A stretch of 64,000 nt of DNA from Nannocystis sp. (GCA_016712315.1 JADJRG010000023.1:124001-188000); one strand, 5' to 3'. Positions 30,925 through 40,576 are shown, numbered from the stretch's first letter. Notes: a model not told the origin generated them from the sequence alone. Translations and numbers: made by a program.

Positions 30925-32943
30925 TCACGGAGCCTGCGCCGCCGGCTCAGGCCCGCAGCCCTCCGCCCACACCAGCTCAAAGCTCGCCGGAGCCGCCTCA
31001 GGCGCCCGCGCCAGCAGCTCCGCTGCCACGATCTGCCCGCTCAGCACCACCCCGAACATACGATCCAACCGCCCGCTCGCCGCCTCTTCGCCCGTCGATC
31101 CCAACCACCGCGGCAGCGCCCCTGCCACCACCTCTGGCGCGAAGATCCCCGCCTTCCGCACCGCCGCCGCGCTCAGGTGCTCCTCCACCAGCAGCGCTCC
31201 TGCCCGCGTCTTCGCCAGCGCCAGCCATGAAGGCGCGAAGAACGGCCGCTTCGGCCCCGCCGCCAGCCCGCCCAGCAGCCCCGCGAACGCCTCGCGCAGC
31301 AGCGACTTCTCGGCCAAGGCCGTCGCCTCCCACAGCCACGATGAAGGTGTCTCTTGGGCCAGGCGTACCACCTCACGCCCTAAGAACGCCGGCCGCCCCT
31401 CCACCCCGTGCGCCAGCTCCACCCGGTCCCCCAGAGCCGGCAGGATATACCCGGCGAGCTGATCCATCGCCAGCAGCCGCGAAGCGTCGCCCGGCGCCAT
31501 TCTCTTAAGATCCCCCAGATCATGCCCCGCCAGCGCCTGCATCGACGGCCGCGCCGCCGCCACCCACGCCTGCCCCTCCCGCAGCAGCCGCCGCGCCCCT
31601 TCTTCGTTGCCCAGCGCCCGCAGGTGAAAAAAACAAGGCCACCCCAGCGGCCGCGGCCCTCGCCGCCACAGCTCCGAGCTCGACCACAGCACCTCCGCCC
31701 CCGCCTGCTCTCGCCCGACCAGCCGCGCCAGCGCCGCGTCTGCCGCTGGCTCCCCCGCGCGCCGCCACAGCTCTTCTAACAAGAACCACGCGTACCCGCC
31801 CCACCACTCATCCGCCCCCTCCCCGGTGAGCACCGCCTTCACCCCCGCCGCCCGCACCGCCTGCATCAACACATAGCGCGCCGCCGCGTGCGGGTTCACG
31901 ATCACCCCCTCGATCGCCCGCAGCGCCGCCGGCAGCGCCGCCGCCATCACCTCCGCCGAAGCCTCCACCGTCGTCATCTCCAGCCCGAAGCGCCGCGCCG
32001 CCGCCGCCGCGCCCGCCGACTCATCCAATGGCGACCCCACAAAGCTCAGGTGAAACGCCCCAACCCCAGCGCGCCGCTTCGCCGCCAAGCCTGCGATGAT
32101 CGTCGAGTCCACCCCCCCGCTCAACAAGCACCCCAGCGGCGCCTCCACCGCCATCCGCCGCCGCACCGACCGCTCCAGCGCCGCCGCCAGCGCCTCCTTC
32201 GTCGCCTCACGATCCCGCCGCCCTCCCCCCCCCTGATCCACAAAGAAGCGCGGCTGCCACCAGCGCGCCCGCGACTCATGCCCCTGCGCGTCCACGATCC
32301 ACGCCGATCCCGGCGCCACCGAAGCCAACCCCACGAACGCCGCGCCCCCCCGCGCGAACGCCCCAAAGGCCCCGAACGGCGGCCCCGTCAGGTACTCCGG
32401 CGAGAACGCCCGCACCACCCCCGGGTACGCGAAGATCGCCTTCGCCTCCGAAGCGAACAACCACGCCTCCCCATCCTCATCCTTATGGCGCCGACACAGC
32501 AATGGCCGCACCCCCGCCGCGTCGCGCACCGCCACCAACCGCCCCAGCCGGCCGTCCCAGATCAGCGCCGCGAATTCCCCGTCGATCTCGTCCAAGCAGC
32601 CGATCCCTCGCTCCTCATACAAATGCACCAACACCTCCGCGTCGCTGCGAGAGCGGAGCACGTGCCCCCGCCCGCGCAGCGCCGCTCCCAGCGCCTCGTG
32701 CTCATAGATCTCCCCGTTCACCACCGCCCAGATCGACCGATCCTCATTGCAGATCGGCTGCGCGCCCCCCACCGGGTCCACCAGCGCCAGTCGCAGGTGC
32801 GCCAGCCCCAGCCGCCCTCCTGCCAGCAGCGCCCCGCCCGCCCCGTCCGGCCCGCGATGGCGCAGCGTCGCCGCCATCGTTGTAAGGATCGCCGGCGACA
32901 CCGCCGCCCCCAACGGCCGATAGATCCCCACCACCCCGCACAT
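30925..32943 (-). CDS. asnB: Asparagine synthase (glutamine-hydrolysing)
   Basis: A 672-aa class B asparagine synthetase homologue. The N-terminal glutaminase domain starts with Cys2 (MCGVVGIYRPLG) after Met removal and has LRHRGPDGAGG and VVNGEIYEHEAL. The synthetase domain has the PP-loop LLSGGVDSTIIAGLAA and VLTGEGADEWWGGYAW. It either makes Asn from Asp or amidates another carboxylate. ATG 32943 overlaps the TAA of the upstream Rieske gene (TAATG), so the two are translationally coupled. AsnB-like enzymes in such pairs often modify small molecules or cell-wall components, but the substrate here is unknown. Confidence 0.92.
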   Translation of the reverse strand: MCGVVGIYRPLGAAVSPAILTTMAATLRHRGPDGAGGALLAGGRLGLAHLRLALVDPVGGAQPICNEDRSIWAVVNGEIYEHEALGAALRGRGHVLRSRSDAEVLVHLYEERGIGCLDEIDGEFAALIWDGRLGRLVAVRDAAGVRPLLCRRHKDEDGEAWLFASEAKAIFAYPGVVRAFSPEYLTGPPFGAFGAFARGGAAFVGLASVAPGSAWIVDAQGHESRARWWQPRFFVDQGGGGRRDREATKEALAAALERSVRRRMAVEAPLGCLLSGGVDSTIIAGLAAKRRAGVGAFHLSFVGSPLDESAGAAAAARRFGLEMTTVEASAEVMAAALPAALRAIEGVIVNPHAAARYVLMQAVRAAGVKAVLTGEGADEWWGGYAWFLLEELWRRAGEPAADAALARLVGREQAGAEVLWSSSELWRRGPRPLGWPCFFHLRALGNEEGARRLLREGQAWVAAARPSMQALAGHDLGDLKRMAPGDASRLLAMDQLAGYILPALGDRVELAHGVEGRPAFLGREVVRLAQETPSSWLWEATALAEKSLLREAFAGLLGGLAAGPKRPFFAPSWLALAKTRAGALLVEEHLSAAAVRKAGIFAPEVVAGALPRWLGSTGEEAASGRLDRMFGVVLSGQIVAAELLARAPEAAPASFELVWAEGCGPEPAAQAP

Positions 32944-33761
32944 TACGAGGACACCACCACCTCATCGCTCACTGGATCCCAGCGCACCGTCCACCGCCGC
33001 AGCCCCGCCCCGCGCCCGTCCACCCGCCGTCCATCTTCGTCATAACGATACCCGTGCCACGGGCACACCCGGCAGCCCTCCCGCGCCTCATCCGGCAGCG
33101 GCCCGCCCATATGCGGGCACACCAGCGCCAGCGCCCGCAGCTCCGCGCCCACCGCGAAGATCCGCACCCGCGCCCCGCCGATCACCACCGTCTGCGGCAG
33201 CGCCAGCGCCACCCGTCGCCCCAGCGATCGCTCGATCCCGCGCCCCGCCAGCGCCGCCTCACTCGCCCGCCGCGCCACGATCATGCCCTCGTCCTCGTCC
33301 CACAGCCGCCGATACACCCGCAGGTACGCCTGCCCCGTGATCCGTCGGTGCATCGCGTCCTTCACCGCCGCGAAGAACTCCACCCGGATCGCCGTCGCCG
33401 CCGGCCCCATCGGCGTCAGCGTCGACACGATCCACGCCGGGCTGCCTGGCCCCTCCAGCGTCTCGGTCACGTAGCGCAGCCCCGCCCGGTCCACCCGCAG
33501 CTCCAGCACCACCGAGCGCCCCAGCCCCGCCGGCGCCAGCCCCACCCGCGCCCGCCACCAATCTGTCCCACAGGCCAGCAGCTCCACCGACGTGAAGCTG
33601 CCCGGGTGCAGCCACGGGATATGCGGCCAGTCCAGCACGTTCTCCCACACCTCGGCCGGCCCGCAGGCGAGCGTCCGCTCCAGGATCGCCACCCGGCGCA
33701 GCGAGCCCGGCACATCCGCCGGCAGCGGCCCGTCCAGCGGCGCCTCACCCGTGCTCGACAT
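32943..33761 (-). CDS. SRPBCC (START-like) - Rieske [2Fe-2S] fusion protein
   Basis: A 272-aa protein. The first ~160 residues look like an SRPBCC/START ligand-binding domain (LERTLACGPAEVWENVLDWP; AWIVSTLTPMGPAAT). The last ~90 residues are a Rieske domain with both ligand pairs: LVCPHMGGPLPDEA and CRVCPWHGYRYDEDG. The order is the reverse of ring-hydroxylating oxygenases, and the mononuclear-iron facial triad is not obvious, so it may be an electron carrier that also binds a hydrophobic substrate. It overlaps asnB and is divergent from a di-iron hydroxylase 56 bases away. Confidence 0.82.
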   Translation of the reverse strand: MSSTGEAPLDGPLPADVPGSLRRVAILERTLACGPAEVWENVLDWPHIPWLHPGSFTSVELLACGTDWWRARVGLAPAGLGRSVVLELRVDRAGLRYVTETLEGPGSPAWIVSTLTPMGPAATAIRVEFFAAVKDAMHRRITGQAYLRVYRRLWDEDEGMIVARRASEAALAGRGIERSLGRRVALALPQTVVIGGARVRIFAVGAELRALALVCPHMGGPLPDEAREGCRVCPWHGYRYDEDGRRVDGRGAGLRRWTVRWDPVSDEVVVSS

Positions 33762-33817
33762 AGCGCCAGTGTACGGGAGATCGGCGGCGCCAGATCGCCT
33801 ATTCTCGCCCTACTCCG

Positions 33818-34678
33818 ATGCGCGCCCTGCTCACCGCCCTCCTCCGCCCTGTCGCCGACGCGAGCGTCCTCTCCCAGCGCTCGGGCCGCGGCGCCCGCAT
33901 GATCGACCTCGCCGTCGTCGTCGGCCTCACCGCCGCCGGCCTCGCCTCCCCGTGGGGCGTGCTCGCCTGGTATGGCAACCTGCTCGCCGCCTTCGCCGTG
34001 CTCGCCGGCCTCATCCTCCTCGGCTGCGCCGTCGTCACCGTCGGCTGCGCCGGCCGCCCGCGGATCCAGGGCCCCCGCCGCCGCCCCGCGCGGATCGCCT
34101 TGGGCGCGCGCGAGACCGCGATCGCCGCCTGGATCGCCGCCTGCTTCGCCGCCTGGCCGCTCACCCGCGCCGCCGCGGGCCTGCCGATCGGCCTCACCTG
34201 GTCGATCGACCAGGCCGGCGGCCCCCTCGCCGTTTTTCTACAGAACCTCCTCGGCGTCCTCGTCATCGACGCCTGGCTCTACTGGAAGCACCGCCTCCTC
34301 CACACCCGCCTCCTCTTCCCCTTTCACCGCGGCCACCACGTCCACCGCGACCCCACCGCCTTCGCCGGCTTCGCCGTCGGCCCCGTCGAGTCGCTGCTCA
34401 CCTTCTGGCCGATCGTGCTCGTCGCCTTCCCCTGGGCCACCCACTACGGCCCCGTCTACTTCCCCCTGATCGCCGCCTTCATCCTCCTCAACTTCTACCT
34501 CCACTGCGGCATCACCTCTGTCACGCTCGAGGCGCTGCTCCCCCGCGCCTTCGTCAACACCTCGGTCTTCCACAACCGCCACCACGCTGACGCCGAGGTC
34601 CACTTCGGCGAGGCCCTCACCCTCTGGGACCGCCTCTGCCGCACCCGCGCCGTGGATCGCCGCTCCAAGCCCTTCTGA
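33818..34678 (+). CDS. Fatty acid hydroxylase / sterol desaturase family protein
   Basis: A 286-aa integral membrane di-iron enzyme. The His-box set is present: YWKHRLLHTRLLF, FHRGHHVHRD and VFHNRHHADAEVHFG. About five hydrophobic segments surround them. The family inserts OH or double bonds into lipids and needs an electron donor; the divergently transcribed Rieske protein (start 56 bases away) is a candidate partner. ATG 33818 fits the start of the first membrane region. The exact lipid substrate cannot be told. Confidence 0.9.
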   Translation: MRALLTALLRPVADASVLSQRSGRGARMIDLAVVVGLTAAGLASPWGVLAWYGNLLAAFAVLAGLILLGCAVVTVGCAGRPRIQGPRRRPARIALGARETAIAAWIAACFAAWPLTRAAAGLPIGLTWSIDQAGGPLAVFLQNLLGVLVIDAWLYWKHRLLHTRLLFPFHRGHHVHRDPTAFAGFAVGPVESLLTFWPIVLVAFPWATHYGPVYFPLIAAFILLNFYLHCGITSVTLEALLPRAFVNTSVFHNRHHADAEVHFGEALTLWDRLCRTRAVDRRSKPF

Positions 34679-34787
34679 AGGCTCCTGGGACCACCTGGGG
34701 TCTCCGGGCCCCATCGCGCGCCGCGACCGATGACGCGGGCGATCGCGTGACCAACCCTGGGATCGCGGGTAGATTCGCGCCGCCCCG

Positions 34788-36134
34788 ATGCCCAAGCACC
34801 TGCCCTACCTCTCCCTCACGCTCGCCCTCCTGCTCGGCGCGCCCGCCCTCACGCGCGCCGCTGAGCCGGTGGTACCGATCCAGAAGTTCACCCTCGACAA
34901 CGGCCTGCGCGTCGTCCTCAGCGAGGACCACAGCGCCCCGGTCGTCACCGTCTACATCACCTACAAGGTCGGCTCCGCCGCCGAGGTCGAGGGACGCACC
35001 GGCTTCGCCCACCTCTTCGAGCACATGATGTTCAACGGCTCGAAGAACGTCCCCGAGGGCGCCTTCGGCTTCTACGTCGACAACACCGGCGGCAGCCTCA
35101 ACGGCAACACCGAGCCCGACCGCACCAACTACTTCGAGACCGTGCCCAGCAATTTCCTCGAGGGCATGCTCTACCTCGAGGCCAACCGCATGGCCTCGCT
35201 CGTCATCGACGACAAGGCCCTCGACAACGAGAAGGGCGTCGTCAAGGAGGAGGTCCGTCAGCAGCAGGAGAACCAGCCCTTCGCCAAGACCATCCTGCTC
35301 GACTGGCCCGCCGCCGCCTTCTCGAGCTGGGCCTACTCCCACTCGATCTACGGCTCCATGGAGGATCTCTCGGGCGCCCCTGTGCAGGCGTTCATCGACT
35401 TCTTCGCCCAGCACTACGTCCCCAACAACGCCGTGCTCGTGCTCGCTGGCGACTTTGAGCCCGCCCGCGCCCGCGCCCTCGTCGAGAAGTACTTCGGCCC
35501 CCTCAAGCGCGGCCCTGAGCCCAGCGCCGCCTTCCCCGCCGAGGCCGAGCAGACCGAGGCCGTCTACAAGGAGGTCAGCGACCCCCTCGCCCCGATCCCC
35601 CTCGCGATCGTCAGCTTCGACGTCCCGCCGCCGCGGGACCCCGACCGCGACGCCCTCGAGCTGCTCGCCACCGTGCTCACCGACGGCGCCTCCGCCCGCC
35701 TGCCCAAGCGCCTCGTCGACGACGACAAGCTCGCCGCCGCCGTGATCATGCAAGCGGGCTTCCCGATCCCCACCTACGGCCCCGGCCAGCTCGCCACCCT
35801 CCTGATCGCCAGCAAGGGGATCAAGCTCGCCGACCTGCGCGCCGCCTACTGGGACGAGCTCAGCAAGGTGCAGAAGCAAGGGATCAGCGCCGCCGAGCTG
35901 AAGCGCGCCAAGGCCAAGCTTTATAAGCAATACCTCGACGGCCTCGCCACCACCCTCTACAAGGCCAGCCAGCTCGCCACCTACGAGGTCTTCTTCGGCG
36001 GCGCCGAGAAGCTGAGCGGCGACTACAAGCGCTTCGACAAGATCACCGCCGCGGATCTCAAGCGCGTCGCCAACAAGTACCTCACCCAAGCCCGCAGCGT
36101 CACCTTTGACATCACCCCCGGAGGTGCCCAATGA
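34788..36134 (+). CDS. M16 zinc peptidase, active subunit
   Basis: A 448-aa M16 (insulinase/pitrilysin-type) peptidase with a cleavable signal peptide (YLSLTLALLLGAPALTRA), so exported. The inverted zinc motif HxxEH is intact (FAHLFEHMMFNGSKN), with the downstream Glu in KGVVKEEVRQQQEN. The C-terminal M16 domain follows (VSDPLAPIPLAIVSFDVP). It overlaps the next M16 gene by ATGA (36131), giving a stoichiometric pair as in bacterial PqqF/mitochondrial processing-peptidase-like heterodimers. Confidence 0.93.
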   Translation: MPKHLPYLSLTLALLLGAPALTRAAEPVVPIQKFTLDNGLRVVLSEDHSAPVVTVYITYKVGSAAEVEGRTGFAHLFEHMMFNGSKNVPEGAFGFYVDNTGGSLNGNTEPDRTNYFETVPSNFLEGMLYLEANRMASLVIDDKALDNEKGVVKEEVRQQQENQPFAKTILLDWPAAAFSSWAYSHSIYGSMEDLSGAPVQAFIDFFAQHYVPNNAVLVLAGDFEPARARALVEKYFGPLKRGPEPSAAFPAEAEQTEAVYKEVSDPLAPIPLAIVSFDVPPPRDPDRDALELLATVLTDGASARLPKRLVDDDKLAAAVIMQAGFPIPTYGPGQLATLLIASKGIKLADLRAAYWDELSKVQKQGISAAELKRAKAKLYKQYLDGLATTLYKASQLATYEVFFGGAEKLSGDYKRFDKITAADLKRVANKYLTQARSVTFDITPGGAQ

Positions 36135-37675
36135 ACCGCCCCCTCGCCCTCAGCCTCGCCGCCCTGCTCACCCTGCCCGCGCTCGCCTGCAAGCCCAAGG
36201 AGACCGCGCCCCCCGTCGATGAAGCCGCCCAGGCCGCCGCCAAGGACGCCGCCGCCAAGGACGACGCGCGCAAGGCCAAGAACGACGAAGCAGCCGCCAA
36301 GCGCGCCATGCTCGCCGCCCTCCCGCCCTTGCCCGGCGTCGAGGCCGCCAAGCCCGTCAAGTTCCCCGACGTCGACCAGAGCAAGCTCCCCAACGGCCTC
36401 GAGGTGCTCATCCTGCGCGACACCGAGACCCCCGTCGTCGAGGTCAACCTCGTCGTCAAGGCCGGCTCGATCTACGCCCCCGCCGACGCCTCCCTGCTCG
36501 CCGATCTCACCGCCCAGCTCCTCGCCGAGGGCACCAAGAAGCGCAGCAAGGCCGCCCTCGACGCCCTCATCGACGCCACCGGCGGCAGCGCCAGCGCCAG
36601 CAACGACAGCGAGCTCGCCACCCTCAGCGCCAGCATGCTCAGCCGCGACCTCGATCTCGCCCTCCAGATCCTCGCCGAGGAGGCCACCGAGCCGCTCTTC
36701 CCCGAGGCCTCTTTTCAGAAGATCAAGGACCTGCTCGTCCAAGGCGTCGCCAGCGAGAAGGCCGCCCCCTTCGGCCTCGCCATGCGTATGGGCCGTCGCC
36801 TCATCTTCGGCGAGTCGAGCCCCTACGGCCGCCCCTTCGCCAGCGAGGCCGAGATCACCGCCCTCACCCGCGACCAGGTCGTCGCCTTCCACCAGCGCCA
36901 CTACGGCCCCCAGAGCGCCATCCTCGTGATCGCCGGCGACGTCGATCCCGCCAAGGCCCGCGCCCTCGCCGCCAAGCACTTTGGCAAGTGGAAGGCCGGC
37001 GAGCCCGTCGCTCCGCCCCGCGGCGAGCGCCCGGCTGCGCCCGACAAGACCGTCATCCACATCATCGATCGCAAGGCCAGCGCTCAGGCGACCATCGCCG
37101 TGATCGTCCCTGCGCCGGGGATCGGCGAGCCCCGCTGGATCGAGGGCAAGATCCTCCAGTCGCTGCTCGGCGGCGGCCTCTCTGGCCGCCTCAATCAAGT
37201 CCTCCGCGAGCAGCTCGGCCTCACCTACGGCGTCGGCGCCTTCAACGACTACGGCTACGAAGGCGGCATGTTCTTCGCCGGCGGCAGCACCAAGACCAAG
37301 AGCGCCGGCGAGTTCACCGAGGCCTTGCTCGAGCTGCTCCGCGAGCCAGGCGCCGCCGGCGTGCCCGAGGGCGAGCTCGGCCGCCTCAAGTCCAAGATCT
37401 CCGGCCAGTTCGCCCTCCAAGTCGAGGGCGTCGAGGTCATGGTCGACAAGACCATCACCCAGCGCACCTACAACCTCCCCGGCGACTTCTGGGAGCGTTA
37501 CCGCGTCGCCATCGAGGCAGTCACCGCCGACCAGCTCAAGCAAGCCAGCGCCGCCCTCTGGAGCGCCGGCCCCGTCCAGATCATCGTCGTCGGCCGCGCC
37601 GACAAGATCAGCAAAGAGCTCGCCGAGCTCGGCGAAGTCCGCACCTACGACACCGACCTCCGTCGTACGAACTAA
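36131..37675 (+). CDS. M16 peptidase-like lipoprotein, non-catalytic subunit
   Basis: A 514-aa M16 homologue with a lipoprotein signal (LALSLAALLTLPALACKPKE, lipobox ALAC). A charged Lys/Ala linker separates the anchor from the fold. The zinc motif is lost: where HxxEH is expected the sequence is DASLLADLTAQLLAEG. The C-terminal domain retains the Tyr/Gly-rich patch (LTYGVGAFNDYGYEGG). It should pair with the active M16 protein encoded directly upstream and tether it to the membrane. A terminator follows at 37706. Confidence 0.9.
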   Translation: MNRPLALSLAALLTLPALACKPKETAPPVDEAAQAAAKDAAAKDDARKAKNDEAAAKRAMLAALPPLPGVEAAKPVKFPDVDQSKLPNGLEVLILRDTETPVVEVNLVVKAGSIYAPADASLLADLTAQLLAEGTKKRSKAALDALIDATGGSASASNDSELATLSASMLSRDLDLALQILAEEATEPLFPEASFQKIKDLLVQGVASEKAAPFGLAMRMGRRLIFGESSPYGRPFASEAEITALTRDQVVAFHQRHYGPQSAILVIAGDVDPAKARALAAKHFGKWKAGEPVAPPRGERPAAPDKTVIHIIDRKASAQATIAVIVPAPGIGEPRWIEGKILQSLLGGGLSGRLNQVLREQLGLTYGVGAFNDYGYEGGMFFAGGSTKTKSAGEFTEALLELLREPGAAGVPEGELGRLKSKISGQFALQVEGVEVMVDKTITQRTYNLPGDFWERYRVAIEAVTADQLKQASAALWSAGPVQIIVVGRADKISKELAELGEVRTYDTDLRRTN

Positions 37676-37705
37676 AACCAACGGACCCGCAAGGGCGCGA
37701 CCGCA

Positions 37706-37743
37706 GAGGGCCCGCCGCCACCCGGCGCGGCCCTCATTCTTTT
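37706..37743 (+). terminator. Rho-independent terminator after the M16 pair
   Basis: GAGGGCC (37706-37712) plus CGCCG pairs with CGGCG plus GGCCCTC (to 37735) around a CCACC loop, with one bulged C. The run ATTCTTTT follows at 37736-37743. It lies 30 bases past the M16 stop. Confidence 0.8.
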
Positions 37744-37812
37744 CAGGCGCGCCATCGCCCACCCCGCTCGATCTCGCCCACCCGCGCGCGGTCTCAGCTA
37801 CACTCGCCCGCC

Positions 37813-39381
37813 ATGCGACCCCTGCGACCGACGACCCTCCGCCACTTCGCGCTCCCGCTGCTCGCCCTCGCCTGCGGCCCCAGCGGCGGCGGCAGCAGCG
37901 GCGCCACCGACAGCAGCACCACCGCCACCACCGACGCAGCCACCACCGTCGCGGACAGCGAGACCACCGCCGCCACCGCCGCCACCGCTGCCACCACCGA
38001 CACCGACAGCGACACCGGCACCGACACCGGCGCCCCGCTCGATCCTTGCTACGGCGATCTCAGCGCCCTCTCTGCGCCGATCCCCTGGGATCGAGGCCAA
38101 CCCGAGATCGGCGGCTGCCTCACCCGCGGCGTCCGCGACTACCGAGCCATCGTCCACATCCACTCGCCGCACTCCCACGACGCCTGCGACGGCGATCCTC
38201 AGCCCGGCGGCGAGCTCGACGAGGACTGCCTCGCCGATCTGCGCCACGGCCTCTGCGTCACCCGCGTCGACGTCGCCTTCCTCACCGATCACCCCGCCCA
38301 CGCCGACGGCGTCCCGCTCGCTGACATGGTCCTCACCCGCCGCGGCGATCAGCCCGTCCTCGACGATCAGGGCCGCACCGTCGCCAACTGGATCGCCTGT
38401 CCTGAAGGACATCGCGTCCTCCTGATCCCTGGCATCGAGAGCGGCTCCATGATGCCCCTCGGGATCCCCGAGCACGCCCCCCCTGGCACCTACGGCGAGT
38501 CCAGCCCGCAGAGCTTCAAGACCATCCGCGACCTCGGCGCCCTCGCCTGGGTCGCCCACACCGAGGGCCGAGACGTCGAAGAGCTCGCCACCCTCGGCCT
38601 CACCGGCCTCGAGTTTTACCAGCTCCACGCCAACCTCGACCCTGACATCCGCGCGGATCACCTCGGCCTCGACCCCGCCGGCTTCTTGACCGACGTGCTC
38701 CCCTTCTTCTTCCCCGTCGGCGGGGTCGCGCCTGAGCCTGACCTCGCCCCTCTCGGCTTCCTTATCCCCAACGAGCCGTCGATCCTCGCCTTCGAGCGCC
38801 TCGGCCAGACCCAGCGCCTCACCATCTCCGCCGGCACCGACGCCCACCAGAACGTGCTCCCCAGCGCCGCTCCTGACGGCGAGCGCATCGACTCCTACCG
38901 CCGCATGATCCGCTGGTTCAACAACCGCCTGCGGATCGACGGCCCCCTCACCGTCGACAGCGCCAAGGCCGCCCTCGCCGCGGGTCGCGCCCACATCGTC
39001 TTTGAGAGCCTCGGCACCCCTCAAGGCTTCGACTTCTACGCCCGCGGCGGCGACACGACCTACGACTTCGGCGGCGAGCTCCCCTACGCCCCCGGCCTCG
39101 AGATCCACGCCCACCTCCCCCACCTCGATCCCCGCTCGCCCCAAGGCGACCAGCCCCCCGCCGTCCAAGGCCGCCTCTACCGCGCCACCGCCGAGGGCCG
39201 CGAGCTCGTCGCCGAGTGGAGTGAAGGGGAATTGACGCACATGGTCGCAGGGCCAGGCGTCTACCGCCTCGAGGTCTGGATCACCCCCACGCACCTCACC
39301 CCTTACCTCGGCGACGTCGCCGAGCCCTACCGCAGCCGCCCGCTCCCGTGGATCTACAGCGGCGGCCTCTTCGTCCGCTAG
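37813..39381 (+). CDS. PHP-domain-like lipoprotein
   Basis: A 522-aa lipoprotein (LRHFALPLLALACGPSGGG, lipobox LALAC-G). A Thr/Ala/Ser/Asp-rich linker of about 50 residues follows. The globular part has PHP-like metal-binding His/Asp motifs: YRAIVHIHSPHSHDACDG, VAFLTDHPAHADG, LLIPGIESG, ALAWVAHTEGRD and ISAGTDAHQNV. PHP proteins are metal-dependent phosphoesterases; an extracellular one may hydrolyse a phosphorylated polymer or lipid. ATG 37813 is chosen for its signal peptide; the longer frame upstream only shadows the M16 gene. Confidence 0.8.
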   Translation: MRPLRPTTLRHFALPLLALACGPSGGGSSGATDSSTTATTDAATTVADSETTAATAATAATTDTDSDTGTDTGAPLDPCYGDLSALSAPIPWDRGQPEIGGCLTRGVRDYRAIVHIHSPHSHDACDGDPQPGGELDEDCLADLRHGLCVTRVDVAFLTDHPAHADGVPLADMVLTRRGDQPVLDDQGRTVANWIACPEGHRVLLIPGIESGSMMPLGIPEHAPPGTYGESSPQSFKTIRDLGALAWVAHTEGRDVEELATLGLTGLEFYQLHANLDPDIRADHLGLDPAGFLTDVLPFFFPVGGVAPEPDLAPLGFLIPNEPSILAFERLGQTQRLTISAGTDAHQNVLPSAAPDGERIDSYRRMIRWFNNRLRIDGPLTVDSAKAALAAGRAHIVFESLGTPQGFDFYARGGDTTYDFGGELPYAPGLEIHAHLPHLDPRSPQGDQPPAVQGRLYRATAEGRELVAEWSEGELTHMVAGPGVYRLEVWITPTHLTPYLGDVAEPYRSRPLPWIYSGGLFVR

Positions 39382-39393
39382 CGAGCTCGCGCG

Positions 39394-39417
39394 CGCGCTC
39401 AAGGATCCTTGAGCGCG
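39394..39417. terminator. Perfect 24-bp palindrome between convergent genes
   Basis: CGCGCTCAAGGA and its exact complement TCCTTGAGCGCG meet at 39405/39406. It can form a 10-bp stem with a GATC loop on either strand. It spans the stop codon region of the PNGase F-like gene and follows the PHP gene stop by 12 bases. No T tract follows, so termination is only a guess. Confidence 0.45.
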
Positions 39418-40550
39418 ATCAGCACCGACGACAAATAGTAATAAGGCTGCCCGTGCCCGTCCTCGCAGCTCATGCCCGCCGTGCAGCCCTTGCACACGTC
39501 CAGCCCTGGCCGGCACGTGTTCTCGTAGCTCTGTAGCGCGTACATCACCGTGTTCGGCGCCCCCGCCGTGATCGAAGGCGTCACGTCGACCTCCCACGGG
39601 ATCACGTCCGCGCCTGGGCACCAGCCCGCCCGCGGGTACTGCCACGTCCCGAACTGGTCCTGCACCGCCGTCTCTGGGCAATCATCGCGCCACACCAGCG
39701 TCGAGTACGGATCCACGTCGTTGATCATGAACCCGTGGTTCTTCGCGCAGAACTCCGCGCAGTTCTCCGTGTTGCCGAAGCCGTGCCCGGTGATCGCCGT
39801 ACGCAGCCGAAACGACGTCGCCTCCGCCGGCGGCATCACCGTCACCACCGGCACCTGCGCGGAGATCGGCGCGCCTGGGTCGCCCGCGCCGAAGCTCTGC
39901 TGCCACAGCGGCAGCGCCGCGATCGGCAGCGGCGAAGGCACCCCGCCTTCAAAGTCCAGGCGCGCGTCGACCAGCCAACCATCCCCTTGCGCGTGCCCCG
40001 GCCCCACCCACGTGTCGATAAACACCCGAAACGTCCGCTCCCCCGCCAGCAGCGGCTGCAAGTCGGTCACATCGATCGTCCACTGCCCTGGCAGCCGGTA
40101 CGCCGTGATGAAGCGCGCCACCTCGACGAAGCCCTCGTCCTCCGCCCCTGGCCAGCGCACCACCCCGATCGTCCCGTAGCGATCCCAGTGATCACAGAGC
40201 CCGTTCGGGCAGCCCAGCGCCAGGTTCAGCGTCACGTTTTTATAAAAAAAGCCCGGCTCCGGCAGCGTCACTGTCACATCGGCTTGGCGGTGGTTCTCCG
40301 CGCCGAAGTAGATGTGTTCGCCCTGAAACAGCGTCACCATCGCGTCTGGACCTGGCTCGGGCGGCGCGTCCGTCGTGCTCGACTCGCCCGCGGATCCGCC
40401 CTCGCTCGTCGAGGCCGCCGCGCTCGTCGCCCCTCCGCTCGACCCCCCCGCGCTCGTCGCCGCGCTCGCCTCCTCCTCCGCGGGTTTACAGCCGCCGAGC
40501 GACCAGCACACCAACCACACCGAGCCAACGGAGCGCGCGTAACGAGGCAC
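39399..40550 (-). CDS. PNGase F-like (peptide-N-glycosidase F domain) lipoprotein
   Basis: A 383-aa lipoprotein (signal RSVGSVWLVCWSLGGC, lipobox LGGC), then a Ser/Thr/Ala-rich linker to about residue 65. The globular part resembles PNGase F: FQGEHIYFGAENHRQADVTV, VTLNLALGCPNGLCDHWDR (containing the Asp aligned with catalytic Asp60) and TGHGFGNTENCAEFC with HGFMIN. PNGase F removes N-glycans from Asn of glycoproteins. Several Cys pairs are kept. GTG 40550 is chosen because the signal peptide starts there, 26 bases after the upstream metallopeptidase. Catalysis is inferred from family similarity only. Confidence 0.8.
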   Translation of the reverse strand: MPRYARSVGSVWLVCWSLGGCKPAEEEASAATSAGGSSGGATSAAASTSEGGSAGESSTTDAPPEPGPDAMVTLFQGEHIYFGAENHRQADVTVTLPEPGFFYKNVTLNLALGCPNGLCDHWDRYGTIGVVRWPGAEDEGFVEVARFITAYRLPGQWTIDVTDLQPLLAGERTFRVFIDTWVGPGHAQGDGWLVDARLDFEGGVPSPLPIAALPLWQQSFGAGDPGAPISAQVPVVTVMPPAEATSFRLRTAITGHGFGNTENCAEFCAKNHGFMINDVDPYSTLVWRDDCPETAVQDQFGTWQYPRAGWCPGADVIPWEVDVTPSITAGAPNTVMYALQSYENTCRPGLDVCKGCTAGMSCEDGHGQPYYYLSSVLIALKDP

Positions 40551-40576
40551 GCCCGACTCTACCGCGGATCCCAGCC

